Shown: in pieces, positions 45,401 to 53,395 of the stretch
Numbering within the stretch: the stretch's first letter is position 1
Layout: each line of letters starts with the position of its first letter
Assembly (NCBI GenBank): GCA_002390845.1
Contig: DGQT01000003.1
Location: 1-60,347, forward strand
Direction: 5' to 3'
DNA from: Chitinophagaceae bacterium UBA4407
GTDB taxonomy: Bacteria > Bacteroidota > Bacteroidia > Chitinophagales > Chitinophagaceae
Length of the DNA stretch: 60,347 nucleotides
Notes under the pieces: generated by a model
The model's database searches: none
What the model was told of the DNA's origin: nothing
What the model saw: the letters and a program-made list of their open reading frames with translations, nothing else
Position numbers and translations under genes: made by a program

Positions 45401-46204
45401 TGTAGTATAATTTGTAAAATCTTTTCCGTCAAACTTGTTTACGCCACTTCCTTCTGTTCCAAACCAAAGATTTCCTTTACTATCTTCCATAATGCAGCGA
45501 ACTACATTATTTGATAATCCCTGTAACGTACTATAATTTGTAAAGCGTTTACCATCATATTTACTTAAACCACTTCCATCCGTACCAAACCAGAGATTAC
45601 CATTTTTATCTTCCATGATGCTCCAAACTATATTATTTGCAAGTCCCTGAGCAGTTGTATAATTTGTAAAACTTCTGCCATCATATTTACTTACACCACC
45701 ACCATTTGTGCCGAACCACAGATAACCGTTTTTATCTTTATAGCTGCAATAGATTTGATCAAGGGCAAGCCCGTCATCGGTACTGTATTTGGTAAAAAAA
45801 CCATTTCCCTGTGCATCTGCTGCAATTGGCAAATTGGTAATATTGTTAATGAATGAATGTTTTACAGGAGGTAAAAGCCGTGTGCTACTCTTACCACTTT
45901 TTGGTGCTTCAGCAGTATTTCCGGATCCTTCGGGTATACTAATGCTTATTGGTTTTGGTGTATTTTCCAGAAATATTTCTTTTGGCTTATTTTTTTCGGA
46001 AAGATTGGAAAGAACCGTTGTGCGGGGATAAGTTAATGGGGCCAGGTTTTTTTTTTCGTTAGTCTTTTGGTTTATGTTTTGGGAGCACGAAATTAAGAAC
46101 ACAAGCGTGCAGGAAAGAAGTAGTGATTGAATTAAGCAAGCAGTTGTATTTATGTTACGCGGATTTGTTTTTAACTTCATTTTATCAGCATTTTTAATAT
46201 ACAT
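42431..46204 (-). CDS. Propeller-type sensor histidine kinase (two-component regulator repeats, Y_Y_Y domain)
   Basis: 1257 aa; ATG 46180 (nine codons later) is an alternative start. Seen: N-terminal signal with lipobox-like FLISC (Cys40), twelve 42-residue beta-propeller repeats at about 137–640 (pattern FTNYTTAQGLANN, I.EDKTGNLWFGT, GGGVSKYDG), further propeller sequence, a Y_Y_Y domain (about 840–920, YQYMLEGYDKGWSPP), a membrane segment (about 925–947), coiled coil, a dimerisation/phosphoacceptor His in LGELTAGIAHEIQNPLNF (about 1010–1027), and a HATPase with NLYNNAFYAV, VKDNGKGIP and GTGLGLSLSY. No receiver or AraC output domain, unlike hybrid glycan sensors. The partner regulator is not in this window. 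Confidence 0.92.
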   Translation of the reverse strand: MYIKNADKMKLKTNPRNINTTACLIQSLLLSCTLVFLISCSQNINQKTNEKKNLAPLTYPRTTVLSNLSEKNKPKEIFLENTPKPISISIPEGSGNTAEAPKSGKSSTRLLPPVKHSFINNITNLPIAADAQGNGFFTKYSTDDGLALDQIYCSYKDKNGYLWFGTNGGGVSKYDGRSFTNYTTAQGLANNIVWSIMEDKNGNLWFGTDGSGLSKYDGKRFTNYSTLQGLSNNVVRCIMEDSKGNLWFGTEGSGVNKFDGKDFTNYTTTQGLASNVVRSIIEDSAGNIWFGTYQGGVSKYDGNTFTNYTTDQGLAGNDVRCIIEDKKDNLWFGTNGGGISKYDGKSFTNYTTAQGFANNAVFSIKEDRTGNIWFGTDGGGISKYDGENFTNYTTAQGLVNNAVYSITEDETGNLWFGTFGGGIGKYAGNSFTNYTTAQGLANNVVYSIVEDQIGNLWFGTLGNGVSKYDGRSFTNYARSQGITNDVIYCIAKDKRGSLWFGTSGGGVIKYDGKKFTNYTTAQGLANNAVFSILEDKTGNLWFATSGGGVSKFNGKSFINYTTEQGLANNVVYSITEDGSGNVWFGTSGGGVSKFDGKSFINFSTIQGLADDVVWTIKEDKSGNLWFGTQEGLSLLSPKALVQFSEAIKNKEPFYGPLFETFTTKDGLPDNYVTQVVPDDNSLLYIGTNLGICELMPGNSTNTADKKWTVRKVYNSTTGYPVKDVNIGPGAMYKDSKGIIWIATGSDKTALVRFDPRAIINQDMKPPTVVIQRVKINNENITWNDLTANAANEKIDSNSTAPNIIEEIYDFKRPLSDIERDSMRRKFTKVSFDGISKWYAIPEKLVLSHQDNNISFEFNAIETGRNFLVKYQYMLEGYDKGWSPPDTKASASFGNIFEGTYTFKLKAQSPDGVWSEPVTYTFEVLPPWWRTWWMYTVYLILTIIFILLFVRWNSRRIIHQKNILEQKITIATKQIREEKETVEVQKKKIEDTLKDLEAAQAQLIQSEKMASLGELTAGIAHEIQNPLNFVNNFSEVSNELIDEMNGELDKGAITEAKVIAADLKQNLERINHHGKRADAIVKSMLEHSSSGSGKKEPTDINALSAEYLRLASNFFSAKNNWSNITTQTYFNTDIEKQNIIPQEIGRVLLNLYNNAFYAVNEKKQQNIAGYEPTVSVSTNKSETHIYISVKDNGKGIPQKIVDKIFQPFFTTKPTGQGTGLGLSLSYDIIKAQGGEIKVETKEGEGTTFIIQLPVKASL
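44285..45796. repeat. Twelve in-frame 126-bp tandem repeats
   Basis: Twelve copies of a 42-codon unit encode the sensor's propeller blades. Every copy has length 42 except the last, which diverges at its end. Confidence 0.9.
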
Positions 46205-46454
46205 AAAACACCAACCTGATTAGTAAATGGTTTGTTTATGTATTAAAATGAAAGATAATTAAGTTGTGTTGTATTGCCATTTTTCGTTTTCAATATATGT
46301 GCAAAAACTTACAACTGGCTACCTTCAAAATAAAGGGTGAAAGTAAAATGCAAGATAATCTGCAATTGTGCACTAAAAAATTTGAAAACTAATTTGTAAG
46401 CTGAATAGCTTATTAAAACCTGTTTACTTACAATTGTTTTTTGATGCTGTATAT
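46205..46454. other. AT-rich upstream region of the sensor kinase
   Basis: Probably holds the promoter of the minus-strand kinase. I see no ORF, RNA or clear consensus box. Confidence 0.4.
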
Positions 46455-46510
46455 TCAAAAGGTGAAGTGATTGCGACGCAACGAAGCTGCCATAAAATAT
46501 TATTGCTGTT
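46455..46510 (+). repeat. Core repeat, half copy, plus orientation
   Basis: AGTGATTGCGACGCAACGAA, then GCTGCCATAAAATATTATTG. It lacks the GTACAAGAG half, like the copy at 2321. Confidence 0.75.
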
Positions 46511-46591
46511 ATTAAAAATAATTAAATCATAAGCGTTTAATGCTCGGATAATTTAATTAATTTGCTTTTTGAAAAACTGGTCGTATTTTAT

Positions 46592-46621
46592 TTTGAAAAT
46601 AATACCCTAAGATCAGCTTTG
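46592..46621 (+). promoter_or_regulatory. Promoter of the histone H1-like gene
   Basis: TTTG at 46592–46595, 18 bases, then CAGCTTTG at 46614–46621 (one mismatch to TAnnTTTG). Confidence 0.5.
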
Positions 46622-46653
46622 AAAGATTAATTTTTTAACCCAAAAAATGTAAC

Positions 46654-46824
46654 ATGGCAAAAGCAAAAAAGGCAGCACCTAAAAAGGCAGCCGTAAAAAA
46701 AGCAGCACCGGTAAAAAAGGCAGCCGTAAAAAAAGTAGCCGCAAAAAAAGCAGCTGTTAAAAAAGCAGCTGCAAAAGCTAAACCTATTAAATTTGGTGGA
46801 GCGCCAACTCAAGGTGGACACTAA
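46654..46824 (+). CDS. Histone H1-like Lys/Ala-rich basic protein
   Basis: 56 aa. About 42 residues of AAPKKAAVKKAA-type repeats (only Ala, Lys, Val and Pro), then the tail KPIKFGGAPTQGGH. Highly basic, with no hydrophobic segment. It resembles bacterial H1/Hc1-like and AlgP-like C-terminal domains that bind DNA without sequence specificity. A candidate promoter precedes it and a perfect terminator follows at 46942. Likely an abundant nucleoid-associated protein. The gene is below usual ORF length cut-offs. Confidence 0.8.
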   Translation: MAKAKKAAPKKAAVKKAAPVKKAAVKKVAAKKAAVKKAAAKAKPIKFGGAPTQGGH

Positions 46825-46941
46825 AAGAAGGCATATTCTCCTGACTGTTTTAAACACCAAAGCAAAGAAGAAGTGAATCATAAAATGCACTTATTCTGGA
46901 AATGGTATTTTGAACTTAAAATTTTGAAAGCGTTATTGTTG

Positions 46942-46966
46942 GCGGGTTTTATACCCGCTTTTTTTT
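46942..46966 (+). terminator. Terminator of the H1-like gene
   Basis: GCGGGT-TTTAT-ACCCGC followed by eight T. The T-run also encodes the C-terminal Lys codons of the convergent gene. Confidence 0.85.
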
Positions 46967-47758
46967 GCTTATAATTTCATCAATATCCCTGCGTAAATGC
47001 TCTATGTCGATCCCCGAAGGCGTTTTCTCGTCCTTAATAAAGGCTTCGCTGAAAAGTGCATAAGATTCTTCACTGTAAGCTTCCCAAAAATCCATCGTCA
47101 TCACCATCTCAACCCCCCATGTAATAATACGCAGCTCATCGTTTTTATAGCCAATAGCAAGAACTGCATGACCAAACCACGAACCCTTTTTGGCATCACT
47201 CTTTTTGCCAACTCTTGGTATCGTCCATTTTTTTGTTTTATTATATTGCCTTTCGGCAGATTTAGGAAGGTTTAGCCCAATGTAACACCCTCCAAAAAGA
47301 TAAATCGTTTGAATTAATTGTTGACGGTTTTTGTCCTCCAGTTTTGCAAAAGCCATTATTTGGTGGCCACCAATTTCATTTTTTCGCCAATATTTGAATA
47401 CTTTCAGCGATTCAACTCCTTCATCGTTCTGATTGGTTTCAGGATTATAATTTGAAACAGCACAGTAAGCATTTAAAATGGCATCATTTTTTGGCCTTTT
47501 TAGCCTGCCTGTATTCGAGGTCCAGGCCATTATTAAATGCCCGGCAGCAGCACAGGTACATAAATTTGTCCGTAAGTTCCCCATGTCGCCCCAATTATCA
47601 CGCTTTATTTTTTTGCCCCAATTATGTTGTTTAGGAATGGGGGGCAAATCTGCCTGATCTAAATATTTTGATAGCATAAGAGTCCTGGCATCTTCTGTGT
47701 GTGGAAGCCTGCCAAATTTCATTTTCGAGAAGTTAATTTTTTGGCTTTTTTGTTTCAT
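46949..47758 (-). CDS. Papain-like (C1-type) cysteine peptidase homologue
   Basis: 269 aa, no signal peptide. Seen: an N-terminal DLPPIPKQHNWGKKIKRDNW, then GNLRTNLCTCAAAGHLIMAW in the place of the catalytic-Cys helix of papain (GxCGSCWAF), and WFGHAVLAIGYKND in the place of the His strand. The Gln before the Cys and the Asn of NSWG are not present (ITWG instead), so activity is doubtful. Probably cytoplasmic. Convergent with the H1-like gene; its last codons lie in that gene's terminator. Confidence 0.65.
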   Translation of the reverse strand: MKQKSQKINFSKMKFGRLPHTEDARTLMLSKYLDQADLPPIPKQHNWGKKIKRDNWGDMGNLRTNLCTCAAAGHLIMAWTSNTGRLKRPKNDAILNAYCAVSNYNPETNQNDEGVESLKVFKYWRKNEIGGHQIMAFAKLEDKNRQQLIQTIYLFGGCYIGLNLPKSAERQYNKTKKWTIPRVGKKSDAKKGSWFGHAVLAIGYKNDELRIITWGVEMVMTMDFWEAYSEESYALFSEAFIKDEKTPSGIDIEHLRRDIDEIISKKKRV

Positions 47759-47943
47759 ATTTTTAGCGGATTAGAATAGTGGTTCAATTTACTGTTTTTT
47801 AAAAAAATAAAGTAAAGACAATTCTTTTTTGCAATTTAATTGGGTTTTATGCTTTATGGGTTTTCCGGGTCAAAGTTTTTTTGAAATTTCTTATCTCCAC
47901 TTTTGTTTAACCAGAACTTACTTATAGAATATTGGGGCTATTA
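47759..47943. other. AT-rich upstream region of the C1-like gene
   Basis: No recognisable gene or RNA; presumably a promoter region. Confidence 0.4.
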
Positions 47944-48015
47944 TGAGCCAAACTAAAGAATCAATATGATGCTTTCGTTGCGTCGCACACTTGTACGTTC
48001 CATTCTATATTCAGC
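47944..48015 (-). repeat. Core repeat, type A, minus orientation
   Basis: ATGAGCCAAACTAAAG outer end; core variant TTGCGTCGCACACTTGTAC at 47978–47996, then GTTCCATTCTATATTCAGCA. Confidence 0.9.
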
Positions 48016-48083
48016 AAGTCCGCAAGTTTCGGGTTGAAACACCAATGGAACAACCGGATTTTTGTGTGCTAAATTAAAAATGT

Positions 48084-48563
48084 ATGAGTAAGTTTAAAAT
48101 TGTTCCATTGCCAAAAAGTTATGCTGACCAGATACGCAATAATATGAAAGATGACTTTGGTAATACAGTTATAATGCAGACTGCAACCGGGCTTGGGCCC
48201 TGCAGGGTCTCCCTTAAACCCTTCAGACCGGGCATTGATAAAAGGCTGCTTTTTAAACATACGCCGTTCGAAATTGATAATGCATACAATCAACCTGGCC
48301 CGGTGTTTATAAATGCAGAAGATGTAGAAGTATATAAAGATGTTTTTCGTTTTCCACCAGAAATAAAAAATGATAAAGCGCATTTTCATCTAACACTGAT
48401 CGGCTACAATGAAAATCAGATGATGGTTTTCACTCAACTTGTTAAGGATGCTGATATTGATGAATTGATAGCTGAAATATTTGATAAACACCCTGAAGTT
48501 GCTTACCTGCATGCCCGCAATGCAGAAGCTTGTTGCTTTATCTGTAAAATTGAACGGGCCTAG
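48084..48563 (+). CDS. DUF1203 family protein
   Basis: 159 aa. Seen: GLGPCRVSLKPFRPG, PFEIDNAYNQPGPVFINAEDVEVY and a C-terminal ARNAEACCFICKIER, consistent with the small cytoplasmic DUF1203 family, whose function is unknown. The conserved Cys residues (PCR, ACCFIC) could bind a metal or be redox active. Bracketed by core repeats (47944 minus, 48596 plus). Confidence 0.75.
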   Translation: MSKFKIVPLPKSYADQIRNNMKDDFGNTVIMQTATGLGPCRVSLKPFRPGIDKRLLFKHTPFEIDNAYNQPGPVFINAEDVEVYKDVFRFPPEIKNDKAHFHLTLIGYNENQMMVFTQLVKDADIDELIAEIFDKHPEVAYLHARNAEACCFICKIERA

Positions 48564-48595
48564 ATACTTTGAGCCTTGTATTTTTGCTGCCATAC

Positions 48596-48660
48596 AATTT
48601 TGAACCGTACAAGTGAGTGACACAACTGTTGATACCATGAAATACCTAAGCCCGAAACAA
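48596..48660 (+). repeat. Core repeat, type B, plus orientation
   Basis: GTACAAGTGAGTGACACAA at 48607–48625, then CTGTTGATACCATGAAATA and AAGCCCGAAACAAAA. Confidence 0.88.
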
Positions 48661-48786
48661 AAAGAAAAATAATCACTTTTGTTTTCCGGAGAATAAATGA
48701 ATATAACAAATACAAAACAAAATGAACAGCGGCGATTTTAAATTGTTTAGTTTTATTGCTTTGTTTAAAACCAAATCTTTAATAAT

Positions 48787-49587
48787 ATGAAAAGGAAGTT
48801 GTCTGTTGTTTTTTTTAGGTTTTTCTTGTTGATTTTGTTTGTGCCGGTATCTATTTATTCGTTTGCACGAAAAGCCCCATCGCGTGAATTTTACCAGCTA
48901 ACGGTTTACCATTTTAAAACAGCCGCACATGAACAGGTAATTGACGGGTATCTTCAAAACGCATTGTTGCCTGCCTTGCACAAACTAAACTTTAGTAATG
49001 TGGGTGTATTTAAAGCATGGGCTAATGATACTGTTGCAGATAAAATGTTCTATGTTTTTTTAACGATAAAATCGTTGGATCAAATAGCCGCACTTCCTGC
49101 AAAACTCAATGCCGATGCTGCTTATCAAACAGCAGGGGCTGCTTACATTAATGCAGTTTATAAAGACCCTGCTTATGTAAGAATGGAAAATATTTTGCTT
49201 CATGCTTTTCCGCTTGCTCCAAAAATGCAATTGCCCCAATTACAGGCTGCGAATAAAGACCGTGTTTATGAACTCAGGAGTTACGAAAGTGCCAGCGAAA
49301 AAATATTCGCTAATAAAGTACAGATGTTTAACCAGGGTGGAGAGATTGATTTTTTCAAGCGACTTAATTTTAATGCGGTGTTTTACAGCGAAGTAATTGC
49401 AGGCAGTAAAATGCCCAACCTTATGTATATGACTACTTTTAACAGCATGGCGGACAGGGATGCGCACTGGAAATTATTTGTTGATGATCCTTTCTGGAAA
49501 ACCCTTTCGGCAAAGCCGGAGTATCAAAATAATGTTTCGCGTAATGATATTACCTTTTTGCAACCAACCTCGTATTCAGATTTTTAG
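48787..49587 (+). CDS. Exported NIPSNAP family protein
   Basis: 266 aa. Signal peptide (about 1–27), then two NIPSNAP-like ferredoxin-fold modules: REFYQLTVYHFKTAAHEQVIDGYLQNALLPAL (about 34–65) and RVYELRSYESASEKIFANKVQMF (about 159–181), with YMTTFNSMADRDAHWKLF. The family is often found with sugar or cofactor catabolism genes, but its activity is unclear. A single gene here. Confidence 0.82.
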   Translation: MKRKLSVVFFRFFLLILFVPVSIYSFARKAPSREFYQLTVYHFKTAAHEQVIDGYLQNALLPALHKLNFSNVGVFKAWANDTVADKMFYVFLTIKSLDQIAALPAKLNADAAYQTAGAAYINAVYKDPAYVRMENILLHAFPLAPKMQLPQLQAANKDRVYELRSYESASEKIFANKVQMFNQGGEIDFFKRLNFNAVFYSEVIAGSKMPNLMYMTTFNSMADRDAHWKLFVDDPFWKTLSAKPEYQNNVSRNDITFLQPTSYSDF

Positions 49588-49609
49588 TTTTTCAATACAA
49601 ACTTTTCGG

Positions 49610-50185
49610 TTAAATATACCTCGTATCAACGCTAAATTTTTCAGGGAATTTTGCCTGTGCGGTTTTATAAAAAGACATGATCTCCTTCATGTCTTTTTGT
49701 ATTTCAGAAGGGTAGATCGTTTTTGAAATTCCTGCTTTTTTTTCTTTGTAATCAACATAGCCCAAACATATTGGCACACCTGCACCTTTGGCTATATGGT
49801 AAAAACCTGTTTTCCATTGATCTCTTTTGCTGCGGCTACCTTCCGGCGTAATTACAACAATCAATTCCTGCTCATGTTTGTAAAGATTAATCATGGCATC
49901 GGTATGGCTGATGCGTTCTTCATTTTCCTTTCGGGCACTCCTGTCAATGGCAATACCACCAAGCGGTTTGGTAATTAAACTAAAAGGAAAACGCATCCAT
50001 TCTTTTTTTATGGTGTAGCGGATTTTTAACCCTAATATTTTACACGAAGCCATGGCATACCAAAAATCCCAATTACTTGTGTGTGGCGCTGCTATTACAA
50101 TACACCGTTTTACATCGGGTGGTATGCGGGTATCAACCGTCCAGCCGGTTATACGAAAAATAAAAACACAAAAAGCTCTGAACAT
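49610..50185 (-). CDS. 1-acyl-glycerol-3-phosphate acyltransferase family protein
   Basis: 191 aa. Seen: acyltransferase block I in a variant form, APHTSNWDFWYAM (HxxxxD), block III TPEGSRSKRDQWKTGFYHIAKGAGVPI, and a short N-terminal hydrophobic stretch (FRAFCVFIFRITGW). Known: PlsC-like enzymes acylate lysophosphatidate or related lipids at the inner membrane. Small for PlsC; it may act on another lipid. Confidence 0.85.
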   Translation of the reverse strand: MFRAFCVFIFRITGWTVDTRIPPDVKRCIVIAAPHTSNWDFWYAMASCKILGLKIRYTIKKEWMRFPFSLITKPLGGIAIDRSARKENEERISHTDAMINLYKHEQELIVVITPEGSRSKRDQWKTGFYHIAKGAGVPICLGYVDYKEKKAGISKTIYPSEIQKDMKEIMSFYKTAQAKFPEKFSVDTRYI

Positions 50186-50249
50186 TTGCTTGCAGTTGGT
50201 TAAGCAAACAAGATAAATGAAAATATGATGCAGTTATTTTCTAAACTTT

Positions 50250-50315
50250 TTTTTTGAGCCCGGCATTTGTATTTTATGGCATCAACTGTTGTGTCACTCA
50301 CTTGTACGTTCGGAA
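50250..50315 (-). repeat. Core repeat, type B, minus orientation
   Basis: TTTTTTTTGAGCCCGGC outer end, ATTTTATGGCATCAACTG, core TTGTGTCACTCACTTGTAC at 50289–50307. Left arm of a pair with 50355. Confidence 0.92.
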
Positions 50316-50354
50316 GTTAATGCAGCTTTTACCGAAGCGGCGGGATATGCGGTA

Positions 50355-50435
50355 TGCTCAATAAAAGATTCAACTGTACAAGTGTGCGACGCAAGAAAAG
50401 CTTCATAGCAGAACTGTTGCCTGGTTTCAAAATTC
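50355..50435 (+). repeat. Core repeat, type A, plus orientation
   Basis: TGCTCAATAAAAGATTCAAC, core GTACAAGTGTGCGACGCAA at 50376–50394, AGAAAAGCTTCATAGCAG, then TTGCCTGGTTTCAAAATT. Confidence 0.92.
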
Positions 50436-50576
50436 TATAATATTATATTACTAAATACATCGTAATGGTTATGGGTATAACACGACTTACATAAAATCAA
50501 TGAACTTACCGTACGCTTATAATGCTATACCTTCGATGCATGAAAATTTTATAATCTTCATTAAACAAACTTAAAT

Positions 50577-51488
50577 ATGGTACTGATTATTCTTGGCTTT
50601 GTAATATTTATCGTTGGCATCAGTTTCAGCCGCGGTAATATTGAGCTGAAACGATTTGGAAATCCGGCCCGCATTGTGGGCATCATTATTATCCTGGTTG
50701 GTGTACTTACTTCCTGCGTTATACAAATAGATGCAGGCGAAGTGGGCGTAAAGAAATTGTTTGGCAAGGTGCAAACGGATGTGCTTAGCAGCGGATTGCA
50801 TTTTATAAACCCTTTAATGGATGTGCAAAAGCTTGATATAAAAACACAAAATTATACTATGAGCGGTGTGCATGATGAGGGTTCTAAAAACGGCGATGAT
50901 GCAATACGTGTATTAACTGCGGATGGTTTGGAAGTTACGATTGATCTTTCTGTATTGTACCATGTGGTTACCAACGACGCTCCAAAATTATTACAGCAAA
51001 CAGGCCCGGATTACGAAGATAAAATTGTACGCCCTATTACGCGTACCCGCATTCGCGACAACGCTGTGTATTACGATGCGGTGGCGTTGTATTCAACCAA
51101 ACGTGATGAATTTCAGCAAAGGATTTTTTCAAGCATTGAAAAAGATTTTAGCTCCCGGGGGCTGGTGCTTGAAAATTTGCTGGTGCGTAACATCACCTTA
51201 CCCGAAAGTGTAAAAACAACTATAGAACAAAAAATAAATGCAGAACAGGATGCACAAAAAATGCAGTTCGTGCTGCAAAAAGAAAAGCAGGAAGCAGAGC
51301 GAAAACGTATAGAGGCGCAGGGTATTGCCGATTACCAGCGCATCATCAGCGAGAGTTTAACAGATAAACAATTGCAGTACGAAAGCATACAGGCGCAGCT
51401 TGCACTGGCAAAATCAACGAATGCAAAAGTAATTGTTATGGGCAAAGGGAATACCCCGGTAATATTAGATGCGAATGGGAATAAGTAA
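50577..51488 (+). CDS. Prohibitin/SPFH family membrane protein
   Basis: 303 aa. Two N-terminal hydrophobic stretches (LIILGFVIFIVGISF; IVGIIIILVGVLTSCVIQI), the SPFH/Band 7 domain (about 55–225: AGEVGVKKLFGKVQTDVLSSGLHFINPLMDVQKLDIKTQ), and a charged coiled coil rich in Ala/Glu/Gln (about 215–265). Known: prohibitin-like proteins form ring scaffolds in membrane microdomains and modulate FtsH-type proteases. Followed by core repeat 51490. Confidence 0.92.
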   Translation: MVLIILGFVIFIVGISFSRGNIELKRFGNPARIVGIIIILVGVLTSCVIQIDAGEVGVKKLFGKVQTDVLSSGLHFINPLMDVQKLDIKTQNYTMSGVHDEGSKNGDDAIRVLTADGLEVTIDLSVLYHVVTNDAPKLLQQTGPDYEDKIVRPITRTRIRDNAVYYDAVALYSTKRDEFQQRIFSSIEKDFSSRGLVLENLLVRNITLPESVKTTIEQKINAEQDAQKMQFVLQKEKQEAERKRIEAQGIADYQRIISESLTDKQLQYESIQAQLALAKSTNAKVIVMGKGNTPVILDANGNK

Positions 51489-51489
51489 G

Positions 51490-51605
51490 ATATTTTTTGT
51501 ACCTGGCTGAGGAATTTCTGTGAAGCTTTTCTTGCGCCTGCCAAGACGAGAAGCATAGCGACTGAACTCGGGGTTGCACTCTTATACGTTCTGAATATTG
51601 CTCAG
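51490..51605 (-). repeat. Core repeat with inserted cassette, minus orientation
   Basis: TTTTTTGTACCTGGCTG outer end, CTTTTCTTGCGCCTGCCAAG, ACTGAACTCGGGGTTGCAC, then TCTTATACGTTCTGAATATT. The core is split by a CCTGCCAAG–AACTCGGGG segment. Confidence 0.85.
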
Positions 51606-51626
51606 CAAAAAAGTGCAACTATCGAA

Positions 51627-52382
51627 CTACATTGATTCATTTATATTTTCATTAAACCAGCGCATGCGATATGCATTCATAGCGGTAGTTCCAAGCTTTC
51701 TTATCAGCCTGTAATTTACAACCGCACCAACCGGTGCACCAATTACAGGAACAAGTTGCGCCATCTTTGCCAGGTCAATATAATCGCGGTATTCCTGCTG
51801 AAAATTGCGCCAGTCGAACTGGTGAATATCTTCGGGCAGTTGTTTGCTTTGTTCTTTCCAGTTTACCATTTTTAAGTACACTTCTTTTCTATGTTCATGG
51901 CTGGAAAAAGCCAATTCAAATATGTGGAGTAAGTAAACCCTTTCTTTATAATCCTGCACAGGAAAATTGTACACAGCAGCAATATCAAAGAGTAACTTAA
52001 GTTTAATACCAAGCAGTAAAGGAAAATCTGCAAGGCCTAACAAAATGCCACCTGCACCTGTAATTCCACCTTCTGTTGCCGCTGCTTTCTGGTAAAGGCT
52101 GATCTTTTCTTCTACAACATTTTCTTTTAATTCAAGTGTTGCAAATGAAGTTGGTTTAGTAGTAATTAATTCCGCACTAAACAACACTCCACGTATCATC
52201 TGCTTAATAGTTGTGGTAATTGCAGCATGTACTTTTTCGGGTATCCAGCTATTTACTTTTACCTGAATTTTTTTGGAGAGCTTATTTAACAAAGATGGCT
52301 TACGCTGCATTTCTTTCTGCCAGGCTTTTAATTCATGCAAAACCTTTGCATCGTACCATGAAAGTATCGGGTATTTTTCCAT
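51627..52382 (-). CDS. EcsC family protein
   Basis: 251 aa. Signature region AAATEGGITGAGGILLGLADFPLLLGIKLKLLFDIAAVYNF (about 94–135), with amphipathic hydrophobic helices, and a C-terminal IGAPVGAVVNYRLIRKLG. Known: EcsC was named from a Bacillus ABC transporter operon, but its role is unclear. A stand-alone gene here. Confidence 0.82.
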   Translation of the reverse strand: MEKYPILSWYDAKVLHELKAWQKEMQRKPSLLNKLSKKIQVKVNSWIPEKVHAAITTTIKQMIRGVLFSAELITTKPTSFATLELKENVVEEKISLYQKAAATEGGITGAGGILLGLADFPLLLGIKLKLLFDIAAVYNFPVQDYKERVYLLHIFELAFSSHEHRKEVYLKMVNWKEQSKQLPEDIHQFDWRNFQQEYRDYIDLAKMAQLVPVIGAPVGAVVNYRLIRKLGTTAMNAYRMRWFNENINESM

Positions 52383-52413
52383 TCCTTAAAGGTAGCAAAG
52401 CATTCAGCAAATA

Positions 52414-53250
52414 TTATGTAATCGTGTTTTCGTTCTGCCGCAACAAGGTAGTGGGATTCATTTGATAGGTAAGAATTTCCCCATTTTTTAAAACTTCCAC
52501 AATTCTGTATCCGCGGTATTCGGTGCCCCAGTTACCAGCAATATGCGAATCGAAGAAATAATATTTACCGTTGTTCTCTTTTACAGCATCCATATCATGA
52601 TCGTGTCCATGAAATACTGCTTTTAAATTCACTTGGTTATCGAAGAGTTTAACAAGATCAGGGCAAGGCAATCCTCCTTTTGTCCAGTTAAAAGGTGTAA
52701 TGTGCATAAAAACAAATAGTTGCTTCTTATGCTGGTATTTTATTAACTGTTCATTGCACCAGCTAAGATTGGGGCAAACATAATTTCCTTTAGTATCTGC
52801 TGAATTAAGAACAAGAAAAGCTGCCTCTTTTTTTTCAAATGTATAATGCCATGGCATATTCCATGTTTGTTCCCAGTGGGCTTCTTCAGTCTCATCGTGG
52901 TTGCCGTGCGAAACATAATACGGCATTGTAAGTTGATCCCATTTATTTTTTACCTGTGGTAAAAATTCTATTTCGTTGTGGAAAAGATCACCATTGATCA
53001 TTGTAAAATCAACACCGCGGCCTTTCTTTTCTGTATTGATCCATGAAACCATTTCATCATGGTATTTTTCATATTCTGTATTGGTTTGCCCATAGTGTCC
53101 ATCACTTGCAATGGCAAAACGTAATTGAACCTTGTTTTTTTGTGGCAGTGTAAAACCATTACCTGTAAAGGATTGCAGCGAGTTGGTTATTCCAATAAGT
53201 ACTGCGCCTTTTAATGTTAACTTTAAAAATTCTCTGCGTGAAACTGACAT
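52414..53250 (-). CDS. Tat-exported calcineurin-like metallophosphoesterase
   Basis: 278 aa. N-terminal Tat-like signal (SRREFLKLTLKGAVLIG), then the metallophosphoesterase motifs in order: FAIASDGHYG (D-x-H), MINGDLFHN (GD), SHGNHDE (GNHD), FVFMHITP and FHGHDHD (GHxH). Lengths fit a phosphodiesterase or purple-phosphatase-like domain. Predicted periplasmic; substrate unknown. Confidence 0.9.
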   Translation of the reverse strand: MSVSRREFLKLTLKGAVLIGITNSLQSFTGNGFTLPQKNKVQLRFAIASDGHYGQTNTEYEKYHDEMVSWINTEKKGRGVDFTMINGDLFHNEIEFLPQVKNKWDQLTMPYYVSHGNHDETEEAHWEQTWNMPWHYTFEKKEAAFLVLNSADTKGNYVCPNLSWCNEQLIKYQHKKQLFVFMHITPFNWTKGGLPCPDLVKLFDNQVNLKAVFHGHDHDMDAVKENNGKYYFFDSHIAGNWGTEYRGYRIVEVLKNGEILTYQMNPTTLLRQNENTIT

Positions 53251-53324
53251 TACAAATAGATTTTAATGTGCAAGTAACAAAAGAAATATGAAGTTGATAT
53301 TAAATGTATTTTTTTATATCGCAA

Positions 53325-53356
53325 AAAAAAGCTCCGGCATTTCCCGGAGCTTTTTT
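53325..53356. terminator. Bidirectional intrinsic terminator
   Basis: AAAAAAGCTCCGG-catttc-CCGGAGCTTTTTT: a 13-bp stem with A/T tails on both sides. It serves the minus-strand gene at 53396. Confidence 0.85.
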
Positions 53357-53395
53357 GGTATTTCAAAATGGATCTGCTGTTGCAGATAATTATTT

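Noticed and set aside
44849..45514. 221-aa open frame on the plus strand
   Set aside because: Antisense to the propeller repeats; its own repeats mirror the 42-codon units. A shadow of the kinase gene.
46885..46974. 29-codon hydrophobic ORF after the H1-like gene
   Set aside because: Its 3' half is the terminator hairpin and T-run, which produces the hydrophobic codons by chance.
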